NCBI GenBank assembly: GCA_025765595.1
Contig: JAIVFH010000253.1
Span: 1-38,598, forward strand
DNA length: 38,598 bases
Reading direction: 5' to 3'
Source: Obelidium mucronatum
Taxonomy: Eukaryota; Chytridiomycota; Chytridiomycetes; Chytridiales; Chytriomycetaceae
Part shown: positions 29,773-38,598 of the stretch, piece after piece
Layout of the letters: each line of letters begins with the position of its first letter
How positions within the stretch are numbered: the stretch's first letter is position 1
Translations under genes and position numbers: made by a program
The notes under the pieces: model-generated
Seen by the model: the letters and a program-made list of their open reading frames with translations, nothing else
Database searches by the model: none
What the model was told of the DNA's origin: nothing

Positions 29773-31280
29773 ATGCGAGAAACACGATTCAGGCCGACCA
29801 ATTCTCCTCGCAATTACTCTCTCATCTCTGTTTTCTGCATCATTCTGCTACTTCTCATTGGATGGTGCGAGTACAAGGGATCAAGGGTCCAAGCAGCAAC
29901 AGCAGAGGTTCTTGTTTTATACCGGTTGCAACAAGCTTCTTTTTTTTTGATGGCATTCACTCTTTAGGGAATCGCTGCTCTTGTCCCCTTGGAACCCACT
30001 ACAGACGTTGGGTCACTTGTCTTTCTGCATTCAAACACATCATTCACGATGGACACTATCATTGATACAGACTTTTCCATACATTTCAAGAATGCTTATA
30101 AAGTGAAACGAAGGGTCGAATATTGCCAAGTAATCCTTAAAAAAATAATGGGGTTTATTCTGTGAGAACGGGTTATTAAGTATGCCTATGTTCTGAACAG
30201 TGGAAGAAAACGACATTCAAGCAGGACGAATCCCACGATTATAATCAAAGCGATGACGATGACAACGACGACGACGATGAGGAGGAGGATGCCATAACTA
30301 TGCCCATACGACGAACAGTCTATTCTCATTCCTACATGTACCGCAAAGGGTGGTTTCCCCATCGAATTGATTCCCACGCGTTCTTGGATAACAAGTTTCA
30401 TCAATTTCCTAATTCTGCTGGTGCTGCTGGTGGGCCGGAACGTATCAATGCGTCAACAAATACAACGAATCCTTTGCTGACAACACATCCATCAATAATA
30501 AGCAATAGGCTTTGGACAGCAGAAAGATTCGCAGTGGGTGATTACGAAATTGACAAGAGCTTGGTTCTTGAACGTGTCAAATACAACGGACGATGGTACC
30601 AATTCGATGCAAGTGATACCACTGTTGATTATGATAATGTACGAATGGAGATGGAACAAAGGGGATTCGTTTATCGCGCGGAGGATGGATACTTTTATTC
30701 GCAAACGAATGAGAGTGTATCTGTGGAAGACTGTTCGCCTGGAGACATGAGAATTCGGTACAGTGTGTTAGATATGAGCTTTGCGGGTGAATTTGGCGTG
30801 TCTGTTGTGGGGGAGTTGAAGGAGAATCGCCGAATTGGACCTTATGTGACAACTGGTGGTTATGAGTTGGGCATTCTGTTTGATTTGAAGGAAGGACCAA
30901 ACGTCGTGACTGGAGTGCATTTGCTTGAAAGAGAGTCATGGAATGCGTTTTGGCTTGTTTTTGTTGGCGAATGGCTTGCGTGTTGTTGGGCATTGATGAT
31001 CACGTATCAGTTATCAGTGGTGTCTACTGCTGTTGGTGGGTATCGAAAATTAGTTGATATCGCTGGCAGAAGCGCGATATCCGTTAGTTGTAGTGGCAGG
31101 ATCACGCTAAGACGGCGGTATGGGGTGTTGTGGGTGGTGGAGTCTGCGTTGGCGGCATGTCTTTTTGTAGGATTTTTGAAAGTAATCCTGACTCAAGAGA
31201 TGGCACTTGGGTTTTTCTTTATTGCATTTGGGCTGCGGATATTTTTCGCGCTCGCTGATACTCATGCCAAGAGTGATTAA
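29773..31280 (+). CDS. TMEM43-like membrane protein 2, three exons, 458 aa
   Basis: Exons: 29773..29907, 29968..30129, 30201..31280; joins in phase 0, at the same points as the first two introns of gene 1 (QAATAE-GIAALVPLEPTT and VEYCQ-WKKTTF). There is no equivalent of intron 3: the sequence runs straight through DGYFYSQTNESVSVED. Conserved features are an N-terminal helix (SVFCIIILLLLIGW), VGSLVFLHS, SYMYRKGWFPHRIDS, and C-terminal helices (FWLVFVGEWLACCWALMITY and two more). A strongly acidic insert (DDDDNDDDDDEEED) follows the second junction. Sequence identity to gene 1 looks low, so the duplication is old. Its donor at 29908 is the weak GTTCTT. Confidence 0.8.
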
Positions 31281-31399
31281 CTACGGGCTTTTTTGGCCTC
31301 ATTCAAATTCAACAACATTGCCTCATCGGTCAGTCAATTATAATACAATCTCTTTATTGCATTCATATCACTTTTCCTTTATTTTTTAGTCATCGTTAT

Positions 31400-32566
31400 T
31401 CAAACACCAAACCGTTGCTGGATGCTTTTGACAGTGTCTACCAAAGTTTCCTCAAACTGAATCAATTCTCCCAATCCCAAAACTTGAACAGCCTTTTGAT
31501 TGAGTTCTGGAACTGGGATTTTTGAGACACCACTAGCGTATGGTCTTCCCGGAAACTTTTTGGCCAATGTCTCCACCAACAACTGGTGCGAGAATGGTCC
31601 ACTGGATACCAAAAATCTTTCGTTGGATGCTTTTGGATTGACTGCTGCAAGGACATGAGCTCTTGCAAGATCTCGCACATCAATCACTCCCGCATGAACA
31701 CTGGGATCAATTTCCTTGGTTGTGTTCGTGTAAAACCCTGCTACTGCTCGCACAGTCAGGTTCAGAGATTCAATATTGGCAACAGGGTGAATCGTGGGAC
31801 CCAAGACCCACGGTGGGTTAATCACGGCAAGATCAAAGGAACGAGGTTCTCTTTTGATAAAATCCCATGCTGCTTTCTCAGCCAATGTTTTTGAAGCCTG
31901 ATATGCGATACCTGGTGGAGTATTCTCCTTCAGATTATTGTATTGTTCGATTGATGCCAAGTTCCAGTCGAGTTCTGAGCGACCGCGGGGATCGGCAAGG
32001 TTCTCTGTTCTGATTGCTGCGACTGATGATGTGATGACAACCCGCTTTACCGTCTGGCCGTGTTTGTGAACAGAGTTGAGAATTCCAATGGTACCGTGTA
32101 CAGCTGGAGTAATGAGATCATTTTCCAAGCTCTTCCTGAAAAACAAAAAATAGAAAAATCGAAAAGTAAGTGTGCTGGGTTTGCGTTGGAGTGGAAGTTA
32201 TGAATACCAGTTGAAGGACACTGGCGAGGCTACATGCAAGACATAGTCCACACCAACAACAGCTTTGTCAAAGGCACCTGAAACAGAAATATCCTCGACA
32301 ACAATAAGCTCAAGTGCATTTGTTTGATCTTGAAGCTCTGGATGGTTTTTGACGTATGGCGAAAGAGCTTGCCTGACTTGATTGGCCTGTGATTAGCCAA
32401 AGAAACATAAGCATTGATTTTCATTTTGAAGTTCTTAGGTTGTGTTTCTTACTTTCTCTTGGGATCTGACTGCTCCTCGAACAATGAAACCTTGCTCCAA
32501 CAACTCTCTGGCAACATGAGCGCCAATGAACCCACTGATTCCGGTAACAAGAGCGATGTTTGGCAT
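31400..32566 (-). CDS. NAD(P)-dependent extended SDR (dihydroflavonol/cinnamoyl-CoA/aldehyde reductase-like), 342 aa
   Basis: Exons on minus: 32566..32453, 32386..32208, 32135..31400. The N-terminus MPNIALVTGISGFIGAHVAR has the Rossmann motif TGxxGFIG. The catalytic YxxxK is in GIAYQASKTLAEKAAW, preceded by VVITSSVAA. The block FDLAVINPPWVLGP is typical of the DFR/GRE2 (methylglyoxal reductase) branch. Length matches the family (330-350). The likely reaction is NADPH-dependent reduction of a carbonyl in the cytosol; the substrate cannot be told. The intron 1 junction (SQEK-ANQVRQ) and the intron 2 junction (SFNW-KSLENDL) keep the frame. Confidence 0.9.
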
Positions 32567-33222
32567 TAGGTTTTTTTTTCCAAGAATGAATTTTCGAGGT
32601 TGGCAACGTTTCTTTTATCGCTTTTAGCGGCAGAATCACGTCACTTGTCCGTGCTTGTGATGTCACCACCACCACCACCACCACCACCTAAAAAAAAATT
32701 ACAGAATTAATACACAATATAGCATTGCGTACATTGTTTGCAATGATTTAATAAAACCCTTAAATCAAATTCGGTGGTCGTCTCAAAGATAAATCAAGTT
32801 AAAAAATCTTGGTGGCAGATCAAACCCCTTTTCAATCAAGCCATCAGGCAGATTACCTATGAACTGGTTGCAAGAATCCTGAATATTTTTTGGAATTGTT
32901 TGGCGCTATCGAACTGAAAAATTCTGGACAAATCAGGGGCTTAATTGTCCTTTCCACCCCGATGGATCTAGTCGAGGGTCTTGAAGTAGTCGTTCGAGGA
33001 TGATGTTAGCGGGATGCAATTACAAATGGGTAGACGGGAATCTGGGTGCAGCAGCACTAGGCCCTCTCATTGAATGACTTTGGTTGTGATTTCGAGAGGA
33101 AGATCGTAGATTGAGGTCATTTATAATGATAGTATTACAATATAAATACAGAAGTGTCAATGTATATAATAATATGATTTTTAACTTGATAAGTCCTTGT
33201 GGCTGATTAACTGACCACCATG
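32567..33222. other. Intergenic, 656 bp
   Basis: Holds the upstream region of the reductase, including a (CAC)n microsatellite, and the 3' flank of the MFSD5-like gene. No tRNA, no clear relic of the LRR family and no supported open frame was found. Confidence 0.5.
32664..32688 (+). repeat. (CAC)n microsatellite
   Basis: About eight CAC triplets upstream of the reductase gene, followed by a short poly-A run. Confidence 0.85.
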
Positions 33223-34655
33223 CTACAGTTCGGATTCATCTCCCACTCCAGTGTATCCACTATGACGTTCCTTGGCACTTCCCTCTACATGTCCCAACGA
33301 TAACTGCAAAGCAACGCACACAACAAGCATCCCCACACAGACCGAAAATACAAACACGTACGACAGCGAATGTACTTTGAACAGCACCAAAACCACTATC
33401 AAGTTCAAAGGCATGCGGAATAAATTCATGACTGATGATCGAACAGATTCTGGGATATACTGAGACCGCACAATCCCCATTACAGGAAAGTAAATCCCCA
33501 AAGTCACTTCATATAAATTGAAGGCGAGATAGAGCATCAGTTCGTTGTGCTGGAACAAGATAAACAATGCGAATGAGATGGCGCCAAGTATCAGACTCAG
33601 AGTAAGAACACTCTCGGCCATCCATTTCTGTGATGTCAAGAAGCGAAATGTGACACTGCCCAACATTGTGCTAACCATAAATGCCGCGAAGATGATTCCG
33701 TACGGGACCGCAGTATCTTTGGCGGACACTGCTTCTAGTGCTGGCGGCCACATGAATACAAAAATGTATAGACTCGCTTCAAAAAGGCTTTGGATCATTC
33801 CTGTTGCGAACATAACGTAACTGTTGCGGACAACGTGGAATGCATCGATGAGCGAGGCAAAATCGGAAGGATCCGCGCTCTGACAACAGGAATCAATATT
33901 TCATGCATTTAAATTCGACAAATCAAACCTCGCCATAGTTTTCGTTCCAGAATGACATAACAACAACAAGACCAATGACAAAAAATACAATAGCGATTAT
34001 AAATGGCGACACTAGACCCCATGAATCTACTGCAGAGTTCGCAATTATTCCACTCAATATTGCGATTAGTCCGTTCGTAAATGTTGCCATTGCAAATGTG
34101 CCAGACAATTCAGTGTCGTTGAAACCGCGGGAAAAGTGTTCGCTAACCATCCAAGCTTCAAAAATAGATAATAATAGAGATGTCGATATTCCACCCAATA
34201 TTCGGCCAATGGCCAAAATGAAGTAATTTGGTGACAATTTGGTGAGGCAGGATAACGTGTACGATACTGTAAACACCACGCTCATATTCCTCCTTCCGCT
34301 GAAACGATAAACATTTAATACATCTCAAAGGATATGAAATCACATACTATTTATCAGCAAACGAGCCAGCCACAGTTCCAAGAATCGCACTGGACAGAAA
34401 CCCGAATACAAACAAGTGACCGATCGCACCCACATCATAGCCGTAACTTCGATAAAGAGCATACAAATAAGGGCCTTGCAGCCAGTCGCCCATGAAGTTC
34501 AGCAGGTAAACAGACAGGAAGTTGAGGCGAAACACTGACAGTTTACTATTGGACATTCCCTTTCCTCGTAGCAGCGATACGGCTGTTGGATAATCCTGCA
34601 AAGCAACCAGTGCAGCACAGGAAATAGAGAAGACTACAAGACCAGCTTCGTACAT
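33223..34655 (-). CDS. MFSD5-type major facilitator (molybdate-transporter 2-like), three exons, 444 aa
   Basis: Exons on minus: 34655..34348, 34298..33929, 33879..33223. Family marks: FMGDWLQGPYLYALYRSYG, the loop-2/3 motif SFADK-YGRRN across intron 1, CLTKLSPNYFILAIGRILGG, LLLSIFEAWMVSEH, SFWNENYGE and MFATGMIQSLFEASLYIFVF. About twelve hydrophobic segments are present and the length is close to the 450 residues of animal MFSD5. Related proteins import molybdate; the substrate here is inferred. The start MYEAGLVVFSISCAALVAL (34655) was chosen because it opens directly into the first membrane helix, as in relatives; the frame upstream has no ATG. It is head to head with the Ola1 gene. Confidence 0.9.
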
Positions 34656-34803
34656 TTGCCTTGATTCGTTGCCAAATTGCGTTGAAATCACGGGTTTCGT
34701 AAACAATTTCAAATGCAGACTCTGGAAGAGGATATGAGCATCCAGCCTTGCAAAGAGTTCATTCGCCTTGCAAAAGTTGCCGTTGCAAAAGAATCAAAAA
34801 AAG
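34656..34803. promoter_or_regulatory. Divergent promoter: MFSD5-like / Ola1
   Basis: 148 bp between the chosen starts, or 57 bp if Ola1 begins at the out-of-frame ATG at 34713. No distinct TATA element seen. Confidence 0.45.
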
Positions 34804-36208
34804 ATGCAAAAACTGCAACGCCGTCTGCTGACAAATTCAGCGCTGCTTCGAAGCCAAAGCGATGAAATCGCCCGAATTCTGCAAAGCGGCCGGTCGTCAA
34901 ACAACCTCAAGATGGGAATTGTCGGAATGCCCAACATCGGCAAGAGTTCGCTCTTCAACATCCTGACATCTTCATCAGTGCCCGCTGAGGTAACAATCCA
35001 CAGCCGGCGCTACAACCAACACGTGTTGACTGCCGTTTTGAGCTAGAATTACCCCTTCTGCACGATCGATCCCTCAGAAAGCAGAGTGCAAGTTCCAGAT
35101 GCGCGGTTTGACTGGCTGTGTGAGAAGATCCAGCCAAACAACGTTGTGCCTGCGTATTTAACTGTGATGGATATTGCTGGACTAGTTCGAGGAGCAGCCA
35201 GCGGCGAAGGGCTTGGAAATGCGTTCTTGGCGAACATTAAGGCAACGGATGGTGTGTTACGAAAAAGAAAGTGAAGGGCTGTCGTTAACACCAAAACCAG
35301 GAATATTTCATCTCGTGCGAGCCTTTAAAGACCAAGGTATTGTTCACGTGGAAAACTCGGTGGATCCAGTCAGAGACGCCGAAATCATTGATCTTGAGTT
35401 GAGGTGGGTCAAGACTCTTGGCACTTCATGTGGAATGCTTATTGGCGATAATAGACTCAAAGACGCAGATCAAATATCATCTCTATTGTCGAAGACGGAA
35501 GGAAAAACAACAAAAGGATCCCTCTCTATTGATAAAGAGCTTCTTAACCATGTTCATTCCCTTCTCACAACCACAACGCGGCCCCTCAACTTAGAACCTT
35601 GGACTCTGGACGAGGCGCGTGCATTAGCACAGTTGCGGTTGCTTTCCCTTAAGCCCGTCGTCCATCTCGTCAATATGTCTGAAGAGGACTATTTGGGCAC
35701 GCTGAATGGCGCACCGGAGCCTGCGTATATAGGCCAACTAAAGGCTCGAATGATGGGAGAAGGAAGTTCCCCAGCTCCGTTGGTTGTGGGTTACTCTGGA
35801 TCTATTGAAGGACTATTGACCGATATGGATGATGAAGAAGGGCGGCTCGAGGTTATTCAAGACTTGCAAAAGTCATTTGGCGTCAAAAATGTCAAAAGTG
35901 CGATTGAGGATATTGTTTGGGCAGGGTACAAGTCTGTTGGATTGAACCATTACTTTACCTTTGGAAAAGTTGAGGTGCGAGCTTGGACGGTGAGAAAAGG
36001 AACGAAAGGTCCTCAAGCAGCTGCCGTTATCCATTCTGATTTTGAAAAGAACTTTATTGCTGCCGAAGTTATGCGCTTTGAGGATTTAAAAGAATTGGGG
36101 AGTGAAGAAGCCGTTAAAGCTGCCGGGAAGTATTACACACGTGGGAAGGATGCTGTTATTGGGGACGGGGATATTGTTAATTTCAAGATTGGAAAAAAGA
36201 AGGCATAA
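34804..36208 (+). CDS. Obg-like ATPase Ola1/YchF, three exons, about 432 aa
   Basis: Exons: 34804..34989, 35047..35251, 35301..36208. Cytosolic, ribosome-associated P-loop ATPase. Motifs: [12 protein letters not shown] (P-loop), [14 protein letters not shown] (switch I region, starting at the intron 1 junction), [20 protein letters not shown] (G3), HLVNMSEED (the altered G4 motif that gives ATP preference), and the C-terminal TGS domain [21 protein letters not shown] to [13 protein letters not shown]. Intron 2 is only 49 nt. The N-terminus is uncertain. The in-frame ATG at 34804 gives a basic leader ([11 protein letters not shown]). A second open frame from the ATG at 34713 codes a hydrophilic segment ending [12 protein letters not shown] at a TGA (34863..34865), just before the conserved part, and would join it after a one-base shift. 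Confidence 0.92.
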
Positions 36209-36406
36209 ATATTTATGAGCATCAGAAACAGATAATTCAGAAACCTATTGTTGTTCGATCGGAGTTCTGGATCACACTGTGTCACAGAGCTTGGTGGGAA
36301 ATTTCCTGTCCCGCCAAAAAGAACCCACACAAAACGCGGTAATCAACATCGATAAAAAAAGTAGTCGAAATCCCAGAACAATCTTTCATTACTAGCAGAT
36401 ACAGCA

Positions 36407-37572
36407 ATGATACACCAAAAGTCTCTAGTCCTATCACTGCTCTACATGCTTTCTACAACAATGCCATCAGTTGCACAAACTTGTGGTACAGCATTTATTG
36501 TCGGCGCCGCCAACTCCCAACCCGACCTTCAAAATACTATTATTCCTAACGGAGGCTCTTGGCTTGAGCCCTTCAAGGCCCCATTCACTGGAAGTTTCTG
36601 TAGCTTCGCGTTGAACGTTTACCCAGCTCAAGCGGGAATTCCAGTCCGGCCCGCCCAGGCTACATTATCTTTGTATCTCCAAAACAATACTAAAGATTCT
36701 GATATTGTGAGCGGAACTGCCACTCCGTTTGCCGTTGCAAACTCCGAAATAAGGTGATTCTTTCAGTTGGAAGGTCATGTGCCAATTGCTAAAAAACAAA
36801 CAGTATTGGATCGCAATCTCTTATTTTCAGCTTTTGTGGAAATAAGGCTCCTATTACCACAGGTGCTATTGTTACCTTTGTCCTCACAAACACTGGGTTG
36901 GCAAATCCGATTGTTGTATCATTCAGTCCTGGAACTGGCGCTGGGTATCTATACAGCCCTTCAAGTATAGCAAAAGATGGATTCAAGGGAGTGAAGCAGA
37001 TCAATTCGTCTTTGACTTTTCGTTTCACTGGCGCCGAATACGGAACTGCTCCGGCATGCGACACCTTGACAACAGCAAATAGTGCCTCACCAAGGGCAAC
37101 GCCCACTCCAACCCCAAGTGTCAATCCTGGCACTGCTTCCAAGGCTCCAGTTTCGGCCCCAACTGTAATAGCCCCGTCTCCCGTTATCAGCTCGTATTAT
37201 ATTTCTACTCAAACTGCAAAGCTTGATTCAACTTCCAGTTCCAAAGTTTCAGCATCGCCGATGCCAACTTCCACAAAAGCAGTACCACCCCCACCTTCCC
37301 CATCAGCCATCGTGTCCACTCAAAAGCCTAGCCCTACCGGCGCAGTACTAGCTACTACGATTGTAGAATTAAACGACCCTTGTGTTTATAACGACTTTGG
37401 CTGTGGCGAAAACAATACGTTGTTGTATTGTAAAGAAGATGTTTTGATTTGGGATTTGTTGGAACCTTGCGAGGTTGGAACTGTTTGCCAATATGTTTGT
37501 CCGGACCACCAAGTAGGAGCCGATAACTGCCCTGGGAAACCTGTTGATGCACTCTGTGTGGGGTCCGTTTGA
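36407..37572 (+). CDS. Secreted protein with Thr/Ser/Pro linker and Cys-rich C-terminal domain, 362 aa
   Basis: Exons 36407..36753 and 36831..37572, joined in phase 2 at SEI-S-FCGNKAP. Residues 1-24 are a signal peptide ending SVAQ-TCG. Residues 25 to about 210 form a beta-rich domain (GTAFIVGAANSQPDLQNT, GSFCSFALNVYP, TFVLTNTGLANPIVV) that I do not recognise. A Pro/Ser/Thr linker follows (ATPTPTPSVNPG, VPPPPSPSA). The last 65 residues have ten cysteines (DPCVYNDFGCGENNTLLYC, then EPCEVGTVCQYVC), similar in layout to small chitin-binding modules such as CBM19. This suggests an extracellular wall- or polysaccharide-associated protein. The CBM comparison is by pattern only. Confidence 0.8.
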
Positions 37573-37725
37573 TTTCTTGGTCCCTGATTCCAATTATTTT
37601 CCTTTTTCAACTACCATGGAATTGTTCTTATCGTGTGTGTAATATATAATCTTAATTTGAATATTTTCTTTATTTTGAAAGAAGTCCATTGATTTGAGTT
37701 GAATTCTTTTTAATTCCTTCAACCA

Positions 37726-38598
37726 TCAAATTCCTTTGTAACTGAAACCAGGATGATGAAGAGCACACCACAAAAGTTCTTGAGCGTACTTTCTAAATTC
37801 TTGGAACATATATTCCCCAAATGCAAAATTTCCAGAAGCTTTGGCAAGTTTATCAAATGCGTGCATATCATTGGCCGAAGCAGCAAGAGCATCCCAAAGA
37901 GGCTGATACTGTGGCGAATAGTATCGGGTATCCAAGCTCACGCGTATGCAGTTATCCTCTTGTTTCTTGCATGTGCTCTTTTGGTTCGTATGGTTGTCCA
38001 AACAGTTTGTGCCAAGCTTGACGTCTGCCTTATTGGCCACAAGAACGGCTGTAAGTTCAGATGGAACAGATCCAACCAGTTGGTTCTTTTCGAAAGAGAT
38101 TGACTGTAGCTGGGAACATTTTGCAATCTCAGGCGGGATAGCACCCGTCAGTTGATTTTCAGACAGGTCTCTGTTGTAATTTCAATCAGCAATAGGTTCA
38201 AAAAATTTTCTTTTAAAACTCACAGAATTTGCATTTGGGCCAGATTTCCTAGAGCTGGGGAGATGGTACCGATTAAATTCATACGCGGGAGAATCACATA
38301 AATAATTCGGCCATTGAGGAATTGGATGTAAGTGCTGGTACAATATTTCCAGTTTTTTAAGTTTATCACAAGGAAAAAACGCAGTTTTTCAATTACCTTG
38401 TTTGTTGGCGGCGTCTGCGACGGGAAGTGGGCTTGGAAACAGGATAAGTCACGTTTGCTGGAATATTGCTACAATCCATGTTGAATTGAACAGTCGGAAA
38501 TGCCTCTTTGATTGTGAGGCAGTCGGCATTGGGCGTTGGAGTAGAAGTCGAAGTTGTAGATGGCACTGTAGCTGTTGACAACTCGCTTGCACTGAGAA
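37726..38598 (-). CDS. Third member of the LRR-propeller family, 3' end only (runs off the right edge)
   Basis: Exons on minus: 38598..38397 (partial), 38334..38224 (111 nt), 38170..37726 (445 nt). The last two have exactly the lengths of exons 10 and 11 of genes A and B. The partial exon has a Ser/Thr stalk end (STATVPSTTSTSTPTP), the third Cys domain (NADCLTIKEAFPTVQFNMDC) and an even longer basic run (SRRRRRQQT). LRRs follow (TYIQFLNGRIIYVILPRMNL; LDLSENQLTGAIPPEI), then the C-terminal domain with TNCLDNHTNQKSTC and GEYMFQEFRKY, ending HHPGFSYKGI. It is more diverged from A and B than they are from each other and lies in the opposite orientation. No breaks are seen in the visible part. Confidence 0.9.

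Noticed and set aside
32790..32880. Short minus-strand peptide with an LPPRFFNLIYL stretch, reminiscent of an F-box or LRR fragment
   Set aside because: Too short, no extension and no match to the LRR family of this window.
1..38598. Transposons, CRISPR-type arrays, tRNA or rRNA genes
   Set aside because: No transposase or reverse-transcriptase frame, no terminal repeats, no regularly spaced direct repeats outside coding minisatellites, and no tRNA-like cloverleaf noticed by eye.

Overview
The window looks like nuclear DNA of a fungus, most likely a zoosporic (chytrid-type) fungus. Most genes are split by short introns (about 49-200 nt, mostly 50-80) with GT-AG borders. The readable proteins are eukaryotic or fungal types: MEP/AMT ammonium transporter, fungal CofD-like protein, NAD kinase, TMEM43 family, MFSD5 family, Ola1 GTPase, a golgin-like coiled coil. 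The chytrid assignment is an inference from intron style and the LRR/secreted repertoire; no rRNA or tRNA gene was seen to confirm it.

Left part (1-8250). An ammonium transporter carries three apparent single-base frame breaks. Next is a secreted alanine-rich repeat protein in a GC-rich patch, then a CofD/YvcK-like protein (minus), an unrecognised 416-residue protein (minus), and a small cysteine-rich protein.

Central accessory block (8265-23689). Two very large tandem paralogues (A, 9064-14413, 1599 aa; B, 18582-23689, 1498 aa) have the same unusual architecture: [Cys domain - split LRRs - seven-bladed PLL/tectonin-like propeller] twice, then a Thr- or Ser-rich mucin-like stalk, a third Cys domain ending in a polybasic run, LRRs and a conserved Cys-containing C-terminal domain. 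Each has 11 exons, and most exon lengths are identical both between the two halves of one gene and between the two genes. A degraded 3' end of a further copy lies at 8265-8505. A third copy enters from the right edge on the minus strand (37726-38598). A golgin-like gene sits between A and B, head to head with B. I consider this LRR-propeller-mucin family the main novelty of the window.

Right part (24140-37572). NAD kinase; a mitochondrial-looking UPF0126 membrane protein head to head with the first of two tandem TMEM43-like genes; an NADPH-dependent extended SDR (minus); an MFSD5-type transporter (minus) head to head with an Ola1/YchF GTPase; and a secreted protein with a Cys-rich, possibly carbohydrate-binding tail.

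Exon borders were worked out by hand from splice consensus, reading-frame continuity and comparison between paralogues inside the window. Family names rest on recognised motifs; no database search was run.
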